A stretch of DNA of 64,000 bases, from the NCBI GenBank assembly GCA_963966185.1, contig CAWZYM010000148.1, positions 325,001 to 389,000 on the forward strand, given 5' to 3'. Below, piece after piece: positions 50,799 to 62,300 of this stretch. The position numbers and the translations under genes are program-made. Below the pieces are notes generated by a model. It made no database searches, was not told the DNA's origin, and worked only from the letters and a program-made list of their open reading frames with translations. The DNA comes from Rhabditoides inermis (Eukaryota; Nematoda; Chromadorea; Rhabditida; Rhabditidae). Position 1 is the stretch's first letter; every line of letters starts with the position of its first letter.

Positions 50799-51670
50799 GC
50801 CTTGCAGGTGACTACTCTGAAGGAGCGCAACTCGAGCGCCGCAGTCGTCGACATGGAACTGAAGGACTACGAGAAGAAGGTGAGAAACGAGAATCGTGTG
50901 ACTGAAGTTAACTTTCACTAAAGTGATGATAGATTATACAGAAGTGTTACTGAACAGTTGATATTATGGAGACAAGATGATTGTTTCAGGTCTCCATTCT
51001 GCAGAAGGAGCAGAAGGAGTGTGTGTCTCGCTTGGCAGAGGCGCAGTCTGTTCTTGTGGAATGGGAGAAGAAGAGAGAGGAGCTGGAGAAGGAGAGGAAG
51101 AGGGCAGAGACGCAGAGGGACGACGAGAAACAGGCCAGGGAGAAGGCAGAAACCAAGGCCAGGGGTAGGTGTTCAGTATGTTGGTTTCGCAAGTTGTACG
51201 CGAATTGGTTTGTGTTGCAACGCTTTCCTCAATTTCGTTCTTTTTTCGTCTTCATTCGAAAAAATACAGTGTGTTGAATCGAGCTATGATACCAACAATA
51301 CTCCCTTTTGATAGCCGGAGATGATGGTTGATTGATGAGAATGGTAAATGTTTGCTTTCAGAGTTGGAGATTGAGTGTGGGGAGCAGTCTCGTCTGGTGG
51401 CCTCTCTCCGGAATGAGAGTGAGACTCGGGAGGAGGAGAGGGGAAGCAGGGAGGGACACCTGGCATTGGAACTGGCAGAGAGTACGGTGGGTGGGAAGAG
51501 GAGAGTGTAGTCTATGAGGTGATTGATAATAGATTGATCACAGGCCCGCGTGTCTTCCCTGGAAGAGGCGGTGCACGCCCTGCGAGAGGAGTCTGTTCGA
51601 TTGAGGAGGGAGAGGGAGGCGGCTGATGCGAGGGCGGAGGGAGTAGACAAGGAGTTCCAAGAGTTCAAGG

Positions 51671-51705
<35 letters not shown>

Positions 51706-52392
51706 CAGGGAGAGGCAGGGAGAGAAGTATCGTCTACAGGTCCGTTCCCGCTACATTCTCGAGCAGCGCCAGATGGGGAAGAAGGAAGACGAGAGCAAGG
51801 AGGCGGTGAGTAGGCTTAACGTTTTACTTTCCTTTTCTTTACCTAGTATAAGTTGAAGAATATGTTTTCAGATGGCAGCATTGGAGAAACGCGCGGCCGA
51901 CGCTGAGAAGGCATTGGAGGATATGAGGTGAGCAGAGGGTACACTAGATGCTTCGACATGCACATTCCAGAGTCGAGCACTACACCCTCTCGTCGGATGT
52001 GTCCCGTCTACAGGCAGAGTGTGCTAGGGCAGAGGCAGAGACGCAGAGGGCAAAGAGGGAGAGGGACGAGGTGGAGCAGAGACAGAGCACCGGGTGAGAG
52101 AAAGAGTTCTATCTGAAACGTATCGTGTCAGGACTGACATAGCTGTTTGATGTCTTTCGGATCTAAGAGTGGTGATTGGTGCCGTGATGTGAGTGTTGTT
52201 GTTTGCAGTCTGGACTCCCTCCGCGAGTGTCGACTGGAATTGGAACGGGTTCGATCGGAGTGCGAGGGACTGCGAGATAGGACGGCGGAGGCAGAACAGA
52301 GGGAGGTGGACAAGGAGAGGGAGAGGGCACGGGTGAGTGGAGAGGGAGAGAGGGAGGGAGGGAGAGAGGGAGGGAGGGAGAGAGAGGGAGGA

Positions 52393-52437
<45 letters not shown>

Positions 52438-52993
52438 GTAGTCGGTTCAGCTCTCGACCGAGATGTCCCTCCTCCGCTCTCGTCTCGAAGATGAGATGAT
52501 GGTCGTTAAACAACAGGTATAGGTATAGGTATAGCCCGTTTTTATTCCTGCATGTGAATGTTCCAATTTTACTATCCAACCTTGCAGTGTATTAAGTTCC
52601 CATTCTGTTGTTTATGATTCACATATGATGTGAAGTTTATATTTCACCATATTCTCTAATGTGTTATCATGTGAAGGTGTGGTGTTTGTAGTTGGATGGG
52701 GAGCGTTCCCGCCGGGAGGAGGCGCAGAAACAGCTGGCAGCCATGCACGACACTCGGGTCGTGGCTGTGAAGAGGGAACGCGAAGTGGCTGCCGTATATC
52801 CACAGTTCAGGTAGGCAACTGCTCACTACACGTTTAGCTGCGTTCAACAGAAAGCTTTCTTGCTGAAATAGTCACAATATGTACAATTAGTTCCAGCGAG
52901 TCGCACACTTGTGTGACCGATTCGATTGCTGGACTGCAGAGGGCAGGAAGCGTGATGAGCGAGAAAGGAAAAGAGGCGGCCGATAGGTGAGTA

Positions 52994-53030
<37 letters not shown>

Positions 53031-53738
53031 AAGAGAGGAGAGAGGAGACTGTTCCCCTACAGGTCCCTCGAGGATGTTCTGTTCGGTGAGGAGGCCATCA
53101 ACGAACCCGTGCCCATTGGCGACATTGGTTAGCTTTTTTTCTGAATACCATAGATCCAATATGTTGTGCTTGGGATTGTGTTTGGAATTTCGTGTTTTCA
53201 CCTATTACGGCTCGGTGTGTTGAACTAGGATATAAGGTTAGATGGAGTAAAAGTGAATAGAGGAGTGTTGCAGGGCCGGTGGTGTCTATGGAGGAGTGTG
53301 TTCTGGAGGTGGATAGACTACGAAAGCAGCTGTTGCACACGAGTGAACTGCTACATGAGAGCGAAGGAGAGAGAGCAAGGATGGAAGAACAGGTGGGGGA
53401 GAGGGAGAAGAAGGAATTCAATTGAAAGGGAAACCTGTATGTATGGTTTGCAGGGCGGTGTGCTGAAGGAGGAGATCCGGCGACTGCTGCGAAACGAGGA
53501 GAGACAGACACACGCCGCCAACACAGAGTACCTCAAGAATGTCATCGTCAAGGTAGAGAGTGGGAGAGGAGAAGGGAGGAGAGGAGAAGGGAGGGGGAAG
53601 GAGGTTGTTGGTTTCAGTTCCTGCGCCCGCAGAAGGTGAGCGAGGAGCGTCGTCAGCTGATCCCCATTCTATCCACTATGCTCTCACTGTCCAGGGAGGA
53701 GGTGGAGCTGTTGGAGAGGGCTGCCGCTGTCGGTCAGT

Positions 53739-53780
<42 letters not shown>

Positions 53781-53945
53781 TCGTCTCTCTCCCTTTCTCC
53801 CTCCCTCCCTCCCTCTCTCTCTCTCTCTTTCTCTATTTCTCTCTCTCTCTCTTTCTCTCCCTCTCTCCCTCTCTCTCTTCACATGCACATTTCAGATACC
53901 TCTGCCGACTCATCCTGGTCTTCCTACATTCCCAAGTGGGGATGA
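49257..53945 (+). CDS. GRIP-domain golgin, GCC2/GCC185-like, complete
   Basis: Twenty-two exons, all in phase, 691 aa: 49257-49307, 49528-49629, 49903-49956, 50036-50113, 50245-50349, 50602-50697, 50808-50879, 50990-51164, 51362-51486, 51544-51669, 51740-51805, 51872-51927, 51971-52093, 52209-52332, 52451-52516, 52692-52810, 52897-52986, 53063-53127, 53274-53392, 53454-53552, 53618-53732, 53896-53945. The N-terminus has LDGLSREDLVRLLKKQ, matching the LPKEDLIKFAKKQ start of GCC2. Long Glu/Arg/Gln heptad coiled coils fill residues 60-600. The C-terminal GRIP domain (about 610-670) has EYLKNVIVKFL (conserved Tyr about 630) and RRQLIPILSTMLSLS. GRIP golgins bind Arl1 or Rab GTPases at the trans-Golgi and tether endosome-derived vesicles. 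It is much shorter than human GCC2 (1,684 aa), so the length of the coil differs. The acceptor of exon 15 is slightly uncertain (52441 or 52451). Confidence 0.9.
50369..50545. repeat. 42-bp minisatellite, about four copies, in a golgin intron
   Basis: The unit acggtaggagaataattc...ggctcacccttagaatt repeats with a few substitutions. Each unit carries one TACGGTA or TATGGTA word. Confidence 0.9.
50698..50800. repeat. (GA)n tract filling a golgin intron
   Basis: The 110-nt intron 50698-50807 is gtggggag followed by GGGA and GA repeats, ending agacgccttgcag. It is nearly all purine in the sense strand. Confidence 0.85.
52338..52436. repeat. (GGGA)n/(GA)n tract in a golgin intron
   Basis: The repeat starts directly after the donor GTGAGT at 52333 and covers nearly the whole intron. 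Confidence 0.85.
53742..53880. repeat. (CT)n/(CCCT)n tract in a golgin intron
   Basis: A CT-rich tract of about 140 bp lies in the last golgin intron, in the pyrimidine orientation. Confidence 0.85.
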
Positions 53946-54393
53946 ATGGTAGAGGTTTGATTAAATTATTGGTTTTCTGGGTTGTCACCAACTTTACACA
54001 ATTATTAGCCTTGGAATCTTGTGTTTTAACTACGCTTTCTTCCATATCTCGAGGTTTTTTATGGGGATAGAGCAAGTGCATGTGTGTGTTTCTACTTTGA
54101 CTGTGATAAGTGTTGTTTGCTAAATGCACGTTTAACACTGTTGTGTGTGGGAAGGTTATTGTTCCTGTCGCATGTTACTCGAATTGTATATAACAGTTTT
54201 AAAGTATATCAGATAAATTACGTTTGAAGTATCGTTTGGTGATCGTTTGGTGATAATGAGAACTGGGATGTGACATGTGAAACGGCGGTTGGCATAAAAC
54301 CTATTTATTCAATCTAAACTAGCACAACTCGACTGCATTTAAGAGTTTGAAATGTAATGCGTGATAAGTGATAAGCGTTCCCTTTCAAGTCTC
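53946..54393. other. Convergent 3' region of golgin (+) and the Lys-rich membrane protein (-)
   Basis: TTTATT at 54304-54309 (AATAAA on the minus strand) is the poly(A) signal of the minus-strand gene, 85 bp after its stop. For the golgin only ATTAAA-like words are present (for example near 53960). No gene lies between. Confidence 0.5.
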
Positions 54394-54558
54394 TCAGGGA
54401 TCCTGGTGCTCGCTCTCCTTGCTGCCCTTCTTCCCTTCAGTCGTCTCCGACACCAACTTCGAGTCGGTCTTCAGCTGAAAGCGACGGGATGAGGGGAAGG
54501 GAGAGAGAGAGAGAGAGAGAGAGTGAGAGAGAGAGGGAGAGATAGATATAGAGAGAGG

Positions 54559-54614
<56 letters not shown>

Positions 54615-57530
54615 CCTTTTGAGTGTCGATCGATTTGTCCTGTTCGGCTTCGGCTGGCGACTTCTTGGAGGGAGTCTTGGATGTCTTCAGGGATGACACA
54701 TTCTTTCCAGTCGAGTCGTTCGAACTGCGAGCAGAGTCCGCTTCCTTCTTCTCCTTCTTCTCGGATGGAGCCTTCTTCTTTTCCACCTTCTTCTTCTTAT
54801 CCTTCTCCTTCTTCTCGTTCTTTGAAGACTCCTTGTCCTTCCCCGATCCTGACTTCTCTTCCTTCTTCTCCTTCATCTCCGACTTCTGACTCTCTTGTTT
54901 GGCGGAGGTGGCTTGCGACTTTCCAGAGCCAGTCTTGTCCTCTTTCTTAGATGTCTCCTTCTTTGAACTGTTCTTCTTCTCCGACGATTCTTTCGTTTTC
55001 TCCTTTGACGGTTTCTTAGACGCTTTCTTAGAAGACGACGACGTTTTTTTGTCGTTCGAATCACTTGATTTCTGAAGAAAAAAAATTGAACGTACCATTT
55101 GAAAGATGTTTCACCTTCTTTTTGTCCTTTTTCTTCTCATCCTTGTCGCTGCTCGGTTCCTCGGAAGACCTGGTAGAAGGGGATTGTGAGAGCGAAAGAG
55201 AGTAAGGAGAGATAGGAGAATGAGAGAGAGAAAGAGAGAGAGAGAGGGAGAGAGAGAGAGAGATCTCGCTTCATCGGCTTCTGCTTGCTCTTCTTCCTTC
55301 GCGACGACGATTTCTTGGACGAAGTCTTCTTAGAGGAGTCCTTCTTGCTACTGTCTTTCTTCGGAGACTCCTTCTCTCCCTGAAAAAAGTTGTTAAAAGA
55401 TTTTCAAGTCATGCAATTTGGGTATCTACACTAACCTTCTCCTTTTTCTTGGAAGAGTCCTTCTTACTCGATGACACCTTCGTACTAGAGTCTTTCTTCG
55501 AGGCAGACTTATTCGAGCTGAATGAAGGAATGAACAGAGGGGAGAGGGATGACGAGGGAGAGAAAGAGAGCGAGAGAGAGCGAGAGAGAGCGCGAGAGAG
55601 ATAGAGAGAGAGCGAGAGAGAGAGGGAGAGAGAGATAGAAATAGAGAGAGGGAGAGAGAGATAAGGAGAGGGAGGAGAGAAAGATAGAGAGAGGGAAGAA
55701 GAGAGAGAGCAGTCGCACCCCTCCTGCTCCTCTCTCTTCTCGGCGCTTTTCTTAGCCACCCTTCGACGCGCTGCTTCCACCTCGCTCTTCGAAGCCTTCT
55801 TCTTCTCAAATCAACACATCAATCAATCAATCGATACTCGATCGATACCCCGCTCTTGTTGCTTTTCTCCTTGGATAGCTTGACGACCTCCTGGCTGGAG
55901 CGAATGTTCGCCTCGTTTTTGGTGCGACGCGCATTCTGAATGGTATGGGTACGGTAGTCAGTGGTTTGCTACGATACTTGCAGATCTTCATTCTTTCTCT
56001 TCTCTTCCAGCAACTGCTTTTCTTTGAGCGCCTTCTGGGAAGGAGTCTCCTTGCTGTAAATATGTGCGGTGAGAAAAGATTTCGGTAAGCGTAAGTCAGT
56101 ACGGTAACGGTATGTTACTGTTACAGGGGTATACCTTCCGCGCCCGAAGAAAAGCAGGCGACGGCGGCGCTTCGAAGAAGTGCTTTTCGAGTTTGACTTG
56201 ACCTCCTAAAATGGTGAAACACTATGCTTGGTGTCCGTTCTCTGACTCTGACTTGTCATGTGCTTTCTTTCTTATGAAAGTGGGGGGGGAGCGAGAGGTA
56301 GGAAAGGAAGATAAAGGGAAAGAGAAAGATGGAGAGAGAAGAAAGGGAGAGAGGGAGAGAGGGAGAGAGGGAGATACCTGGACGGGCGCGGGCGCGGGAG
56401 CTGCCTGAGCCTTCTGCGTCTCGAGTTTCTTCTGGAGTTCCTTGTCGGAGAGCATGAGATTCGAGAATCCAGTCGTCTTCTTCCGCTTGCTCGAAGACGA
56501 CTTGTCGTCCCTCAAGCAAGATATACGGTAGGTGCAGTGATGCTATGGTGATGAGACATACTTGATGATCTTGCCGCTAGAGTCCTTGGCACTGAAATAG
56601 TAGACGTTAACCAAATTTATATTTCAAGCGAACCAAAAATCAACTAACATTTTGTGGTCTCCGTACTTTCTGCGCCGACGGGAACTGGAAGTGTCGTCGC
56701 CCTCTCGCTCCTAGAAATAAAATGGTATTTCATCATGTTTGTGATTTCAACATGATTTTTTTGATAGTATGTTATTTCTGGAACTGACTCTGTGTGCACT
56801 TTGTAGAAACCCGAACCCACTATACAGAACCACCTTCAAAAATTTAACGTCTTTATAAGTTACCAGTCGGAGTCGCGCCTACGGCGCTCCTCCTCCTGGT
56901 TATAGTGGGCGGGGCTTGAAAATAGTGCAAACCCGGCGCGTCTCACATGCCAGCTACGATCTGGGGTATTTAAAGAGCGCCGCATCAGCGTCATCTACAG
57001 ACAGACGGACGGACAGGCAGTTTTCTATATATTAGGATGTTCTGTGTTTTGCATGTACAGTACCCTCTTTTCTTTCGCACTCTTCAGCAGATTCTTCAGT
57101 GACTCGCCGCTGCCGGGTTTCTGAAAAAAAAACACGGATTACAATACGGTACTCTACAGTACTCTAGCTATACGGTACTCTACCATACCTCCTCGACGAC
57201 GTCCTTCATCCCGCTGCTCACGGGCTCCTTGACAGAGGCGCCTATCTTCTTTTGTTTTCTCGACCGCTGCGATCCGCCCTCTTTTCTGTGGCACCAGGAT
57301 TACTGTATCTACAGTAGTCTATACCCACTTTTCGTCATCGCCACGACGTCGCTGCTTTTCGCGCAGCACCTGGGCGCGCCTAGAAGAGAAGCGAGATTAT
57401 TGATGGATACGGTAGTGTACAGAACCTCATCCTCTGGGAAGCGCCGTTGTCCCGCACTGGCTCCCGGCCAGGGGCACATGTAGCGAAGAGGAGGACGGAG
57501 AAGAGGGCGAAGGTGCCTGCAGAGAAATGG

Positions 57531-57564
<34 letters not shown>

Positions 57565-57667
57565 GAGGGGGAGCGGAGGGAGGGAGAATAAGCGAACCCT
57601 GTAGAATGAGACCGAGGGGCGTGGTCAGAAGGGCGGGTATGGCGGATGGATCGAATGAATCGTCCAT
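54394..57667 (-). CDS. Single-pass membrane protein with Lys/Ser/Glu-rich tail (triadin- or p180-like architecture)
   Basis: Seventeen exons on the minus strand, 564 aa: 57667-57598, 57516-57426, 57379-57329, 57285-57189, 57120-57064, 56710-56649, 56591-56562, 56510-56378, 56205-56135, 56053-55978, 55935-55849, 55804-55719, 55517-55436, 55379-55270, 55169-55115, 55071-54616, 54474-54394. All phases agree. After a short acidic start MDDSFD, residues about 9-37 form a long hydrophobic segment (LLTTPLGLIL, TFALFSVLLFATC). The other 500 residues are highly charged KEKE-type sequence with SSKK repeats and no globular domain. This is the architecture of ER/SR proteins such as triadin or junctin, and of the lysine-rich ER proteins p180 and kinectin. 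Orthology is not shown. The junction 55270/55169 needs a GC donor (ATGAA|GCGAG). The donor of exon 2 (GAG|GTTCTG) is weak but the only one giving a consistent phase. Confidence 0.75.
54497..54611. repeat. (GA)n microsatellite, intron of the Lys-rich protein
   Basis: GA repeats of about 110 bp on the plus strand read as CT in the sense of the gene and make up nearly the whole intron. Confidence 0.9.
55195..55263. repeat. (GA)n tract next to a GC donor
   Basis: It lies in the intron 55170-55269 of the Lys-rich protein gene and abuts the predicted GC donor. Confidence 0.8.
55552..55709. repeat. (GA)n with GCGAGA interruptions
   Basis: It is a compound microsatellite of about 158 bp in the intron 55518-55718. 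The long Leu/Ser ORFs on the minus strand here come from the repeat. Confidence 0.85.
56711..57063. other. Intron with a promoter-like GC-rich island
   Basis: Within this intron of the Lys-rich gene, about 56860-57010 is GC-rich and holds ggttatagtgggcggggc (GC-box core GGGCGGGGC), then ggggtatttaaagagcgcc (TATA-like) and a short cagacagacggacggacaggcag repeat. The arrangement (GC box, TATA-like box, GC-rich leader) resembles a plus-strand promoter. It could be an alternative promoter or a piece of a retroelement. Confidence 0.35.
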
Positions 57668-58722
57668 CGCTGGAGAGGGAAGAGAAGGGAATGACGGGAG
57701 AGAGAGGGAGAGGGGAGAGAGGGGAGAGAGGGGAGAGAGGGATTGGAGTGGGGGATGTAGATGAACGCAACAATCTAATTGGGTGATTCATTCAAAATGG
57801 TTGTCTTGTATATTCGTATATTGTCGTTCGTCTTGACATCTTCACATCTTCAAATCATATACATCGCATCAGCAGACACCAAGTTCAATTCAGATATTTA
57901 GAAAACGAATACTAGATAAGAATACTAGATGATACTAGATAAGCACTTCGAGTGATTAATATTATGCTTGCGAACTGTAGGTATATAGTTATATTCTCAC
58001 AATACGTTGCGCGTTGTGAGGTAGATTGGAAAAAGACGGAGTTTGCTCCCGATACCACAAAAGAGGCACACGATTCGAGCTGCAAGCGAGATAGATCGAA
58101 GAACTATCGTTGTGACGCAGGTTATACAGGTCGATATTGCAGTTCTCATGCATTACTGAATTACTGTGTATGATTATTCAAATAAGACAAGTGACCCTTG
58201 TCCCCTTTTTTCCCTCTTTTCATAGTTTCGAATTCTTTTTGGTGAAGGAAATAGGATCCGGCTCATTTTAAGATATAACAAGTTATTGTTGCCTTCGACA
58301 AGTGCACCTTTTATATCACGTTATCGTTATTACTACTTATTACCAGCTGTAGCAGATTTCATCTATCAGCTTCGTTGTGTGGATTCTGCATTGTCGATCC
58401 AAGAAACCAATCAAAATGGGGGCGGCAATTTGATTTGGCGGCAATTCGATGATAACCAAGCGTGTACAAGCGTTTAGTACTATCGCGCCATCTTATCGCT
58501 AGCCCATTACCTTATCGCTAGCCCATTACGTTTCCAACATTTCACTGCATGACGGAATCAACAATAAAGATAAGCACGAGATTATAATGGAATTTGGCCC
58601 CTGAAATTATTGCAAGAGAATCGCTGGAATGAGATACATTGGCAATGGGTAGATGCGAGTGTTGCGTCTGTGTATACTGTAGCGATTAAGGGGTTTCTTA
58701 GCGCTGAGCCGCGCGGCAAACG

Positions 58723-58770
<48 letters not shown>

Positions 58771-59340
58771 GAGAGGGCAAATCAGCTTCCTATTGCTAGC
58801 TGTCAACTGAGTATCATTCTTTTCACAATCAGTTCAGATCAGTTCAAAAAGATTGCGAGCGAGATGAAAGGATATATGTCTTTTTTCTGTTTTGACCATT
58901 TATGAATGTCGAACATGAGTATTTTAATTTGACAGAGCTAGAAAGAACACAGTGTAATATAAATATACAAATAAAGAACTACATCGAAAAGACTGATTGA
59001 AATATCAAACAATTGAAGTTACTATTTTCGAACTGTTCTAATTTTATCTAATTAATTGGTCTTGAAGCGACTTACCTGCTGGTAAGTAGAGACATCTACC
59101 GTAACGTTGTTTATTTTCAAAATTGAACTTGTTTGTTAATTTATGCAAATTTCGTTTTTTTTAATTCAGTATCATTTTTTAAGCAATTTCAATCATGCCA
59201 TTTTCATCATGGTTTTGTTCATTGAGGAGATCACGAAAATTAGTCTTCCGAGTTTTTGTTTTTGCTGGATTAAAAACCGCGCTGCAAACGGCTTCATACT
59301 TCAATGATAGTGAGCTTTTTCGTATTTGTTTTCAGATCGT
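57668..59340. other. Upstream region of the Lys-rich gene; no exon recognised
   Basis: It has (GGGA)n at about 57685-57740, (CT)n at 58728-58770, and a doubled phrase cttatcgctagcccattac at about 58490-58529. The remainder is AT-rich. No supported coding exon on either strand. Confidence 0.5.
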
Positions 59341-62300
59341 TCACAATTAGTACGCGTCAGGCTTGTCAAAAAGCTCTGCACAAGCGGCGGCGGCATCTTC
59401 ATTTTCTTTGCTCTTGCGAGACGACAGATGTGCTGTGAGGCAGCGTGTGTGCCCTCGCCCTCTTTTCTGCCAGCTCTGGCCTAGCAGGCTGCGCTCGTCT
59501 GCTTCTCTCCCTCGGGTGAGCTCTCTCGGGGTGCTCTCGCCCCGCAGCTAGGGGAGATAGATCGATATCGCGGCTGCTGCTGGAAAAGCCCCGCCGCTCT
59601 CGTCCATTGCATTCTCTGCGCGACCGCCGCCGAGGTTTCCCCCCAAAACCACCAACGTCACCTCGCTTATTCACACGCCCAACTTCTCGCCTTCTCCGGC
59701 CCGCCTATTACCCATCAATAGCCGCACTTCCGGTCGTGCATGTTTCCTTTTCGATTCGACAGCGCTGATTGCTCCACTCATTGCATTGTTTTTGTATGCG
59801 CTTGTCTGCTGCTCTTCGGCAAAGACGCCTACGTATTTGTTTCTTCGTGTTGCTTGTTTCCATAAGTAGGTTTTTGAGTGTGCGCGGGGCGGTGAGCGGC
59901 TCTTAGGCGGGGAGATGAGCTGTTTGAGCGCGTCTCCCCGAGCAGTGTTTATCGAACGGTTTATACGCGAAGAAGTAGGATGGGAGAGGAGGCAAGGAGC
60001 AGGGCCTCTGTGTGGCCAACACACAGCAGCAGCCGTCGTCGGTATGCTAACTCGGTCTAATGACAGTGTGTATTTGGGTGTGTTTGTGCTGCGTGCGTAT
60101 GGCAGGTCCCTGCCTCGTTTGGGCTACCGCCGCGGCTCCGCTTGCCGTAGATTACTATCGTCCCATGTTATCTAGCTGAGTTTTCGCCCCCCTACCCCTC
60201 CCCCTCTCACTCTGCTGTCGGCTGTCGCCATCTCGCCACATTTTCGACCATCATATATTTTTCAATAGCACTCGTTTGCGAGTGGCTCGTTTTCAAGGCC
60301 GCCGCGCTGCCTCTAATTGTTTCGGTACTGTGCGCTGCGCTGTGCGCAATGCGGAGCTGAGTTGCCGACACGGTTCGCTGCAATTGAATTACTCGCGCAG
60401 CACAGCCTCCGATGACCTCGGAGTGTCATGTACGCGCTATGGTTGTCAACTGTCTGCGACCGGTTCAACCTTCCGCCACCGATCGCCGCATCACGCTCTC
60501 ACCGCCTCTAAAATGAGAAGTGGGTTGGTTTGTTTGTGATGCTGCTGTTGGTCGGCGCTGATGAGAGACGGTCGATACATCGTGCTATTGATATCGGCCA
60601 GTCCCGGTTCGTCCATTTGCGCTTCTTTGACGGTGATTTTCTGCTGTCGCTCGTTCTCGCTTTTATCGTGTCTGTCGCCTGGGACTATTGTGACTGCTAA
60701 ACTCAGCTTCTTCTGACTGCCATCACTACTTTCTTTATACCTACCGCATCGTCGATTTATCGCATGCTACATTTTGATAGTGTGTACAATTGAATTGTAG
60801 GATGGTTTGAATAACTCTCTGGCTTTCCCTCTCATCATCAGCTTGTTATGCGATGTTACTTGTTATACTGGTGTTAGCAGAGTTGAATAGGTGAATGCGC
60901 TGGGTTCGGTGGCTTGCTCTCGCTCACTTTGTGATTGAAGAGGCTGCGCGGCTGTGTGCTTGCTCTTGTGGTGTCGCGTTACCTGTGAGGCCCCGCAGTG
61001 CACACGGCGTGTCGCAGTCGCTGCCGACGATGTGTGCGCATCCCTCTAACTCACTCATATTCCCTATTCAATGTGTTGCGAGTTGCGACTGCACTCAATG
61101 CGCCCACTCAATGCTGTCATTCACACATCTAGGTTCACATTCGGGTGATTCGATAATTGGTGTTGTGGAGGTGCGTGCGAGTTGCGGGCGTCCGGTTTTG
61201 GATGGATGAGCGCCTACACCGTTTATATTGGTGTTTGATGCGGACACTCGACGGATTTATGCGGGCTCGTAGCGGATGCGCTTCCGTCCAGTGCTGCAGT
61301 GGTGGTGGTGTGAAGTGGTGCTCGTCGGCAAGCGACGCGCCCTTGTTTCCGACCCGTAGTCGTCCCTCGTCCCTCGTTCCCTCATTGCTCAAGCATTCCA
61401 TGTTGTCATTGGCGGAAGCGAGTCGAGGCGAGAGAGGAGAGCTGTTGTCCGTCCGCCGGTGGCGATGAATTTGCAATGAGCAGTTGCGAGAATGTGTCAT
61501 TTCGCTCTCGCTCGATTGGCGCCTCATAGCTCTGCGCGCCTCGCGTTTTTCACGCCCTCCGATTTCTCCATTCTGACTCTCCGCCTAGCGTTGGTTTCTT
61601 GATTCCGTGGTATTTGGCGATGGCGTGTGGCTTTTGCCTGCGCGGCGACGGCGGTACCGATGCGACTTTACACAGTGCGCGACCGGCAGTGCTGGGATGG
61701 AGCGGTGTCCGAAGTGAGCGGCACATGCGCACTTACTCTTTGCATGCTGCAGTTGGTGTGTTGTATGTCCTTTCGTTCTTTCCACGTTCCCACCCTAAAC
61801 TTGCTGCTTGAATAGCGATGATGGCTGATGTATCTTGCGTGAGAGTGTTGGCGCGGCGTGCGAATGAGAGACGCTGTGTTGTGAGCGATTGACGCGATTG
61901 GCGATTCGTCTGTTTGCCATTCATCCCGCCAACATATGTGTTGAGTGTGTTGTATATGCGAGTGTGCGATGATGTCCATCTATTCTCGTCGAAGCGAGTC
62001 GAGTGATTAGTGGCAGTTATCTGTGCCCGTTTTTCTCACCGCTCACCCGCTCGGACGGCGGTGACTAGTCATCTCATTCGCCTCTTTTCTCTCACCTACA
62101 CTCACTCATAGACTCACGGCCGCAGTGTTTCTCTTTTCCGTTTTCACCTTCTCCGTCTTGTGCTGCTGGATAAGCTTGGCAGTAGAGGGGCGTGGCGTCG
62201 GCAGCACCTGGGTGTAAAGCAGTGTGTCGGTCGGCCAGCCAGCCAGCCAGCCAGCCAGCGAGCAGGGAAGCAGGCAGGCACGCCGTGGGTGCGGGCTCGC

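Noticed and set aside
57309..57791. 160-aa ORF on the minus strand covering exon 2 of the Lys-rich gene in another frame
   Set aside because: It also joins exon 3 in phase, but its N-terminal half is a Ser/Pro/Leu repeat translation. The frame with the hydrophobic segment uses an acceptor and donor on both sides and gives a coherent membrane protein.
59399..59674. Short ORFs on both strands of the GC-rich region up to 63.4 kb
   Set aside because: Basic or Cys/Ser-rich low-information translations, no motif, no phase-consistent splice partners.
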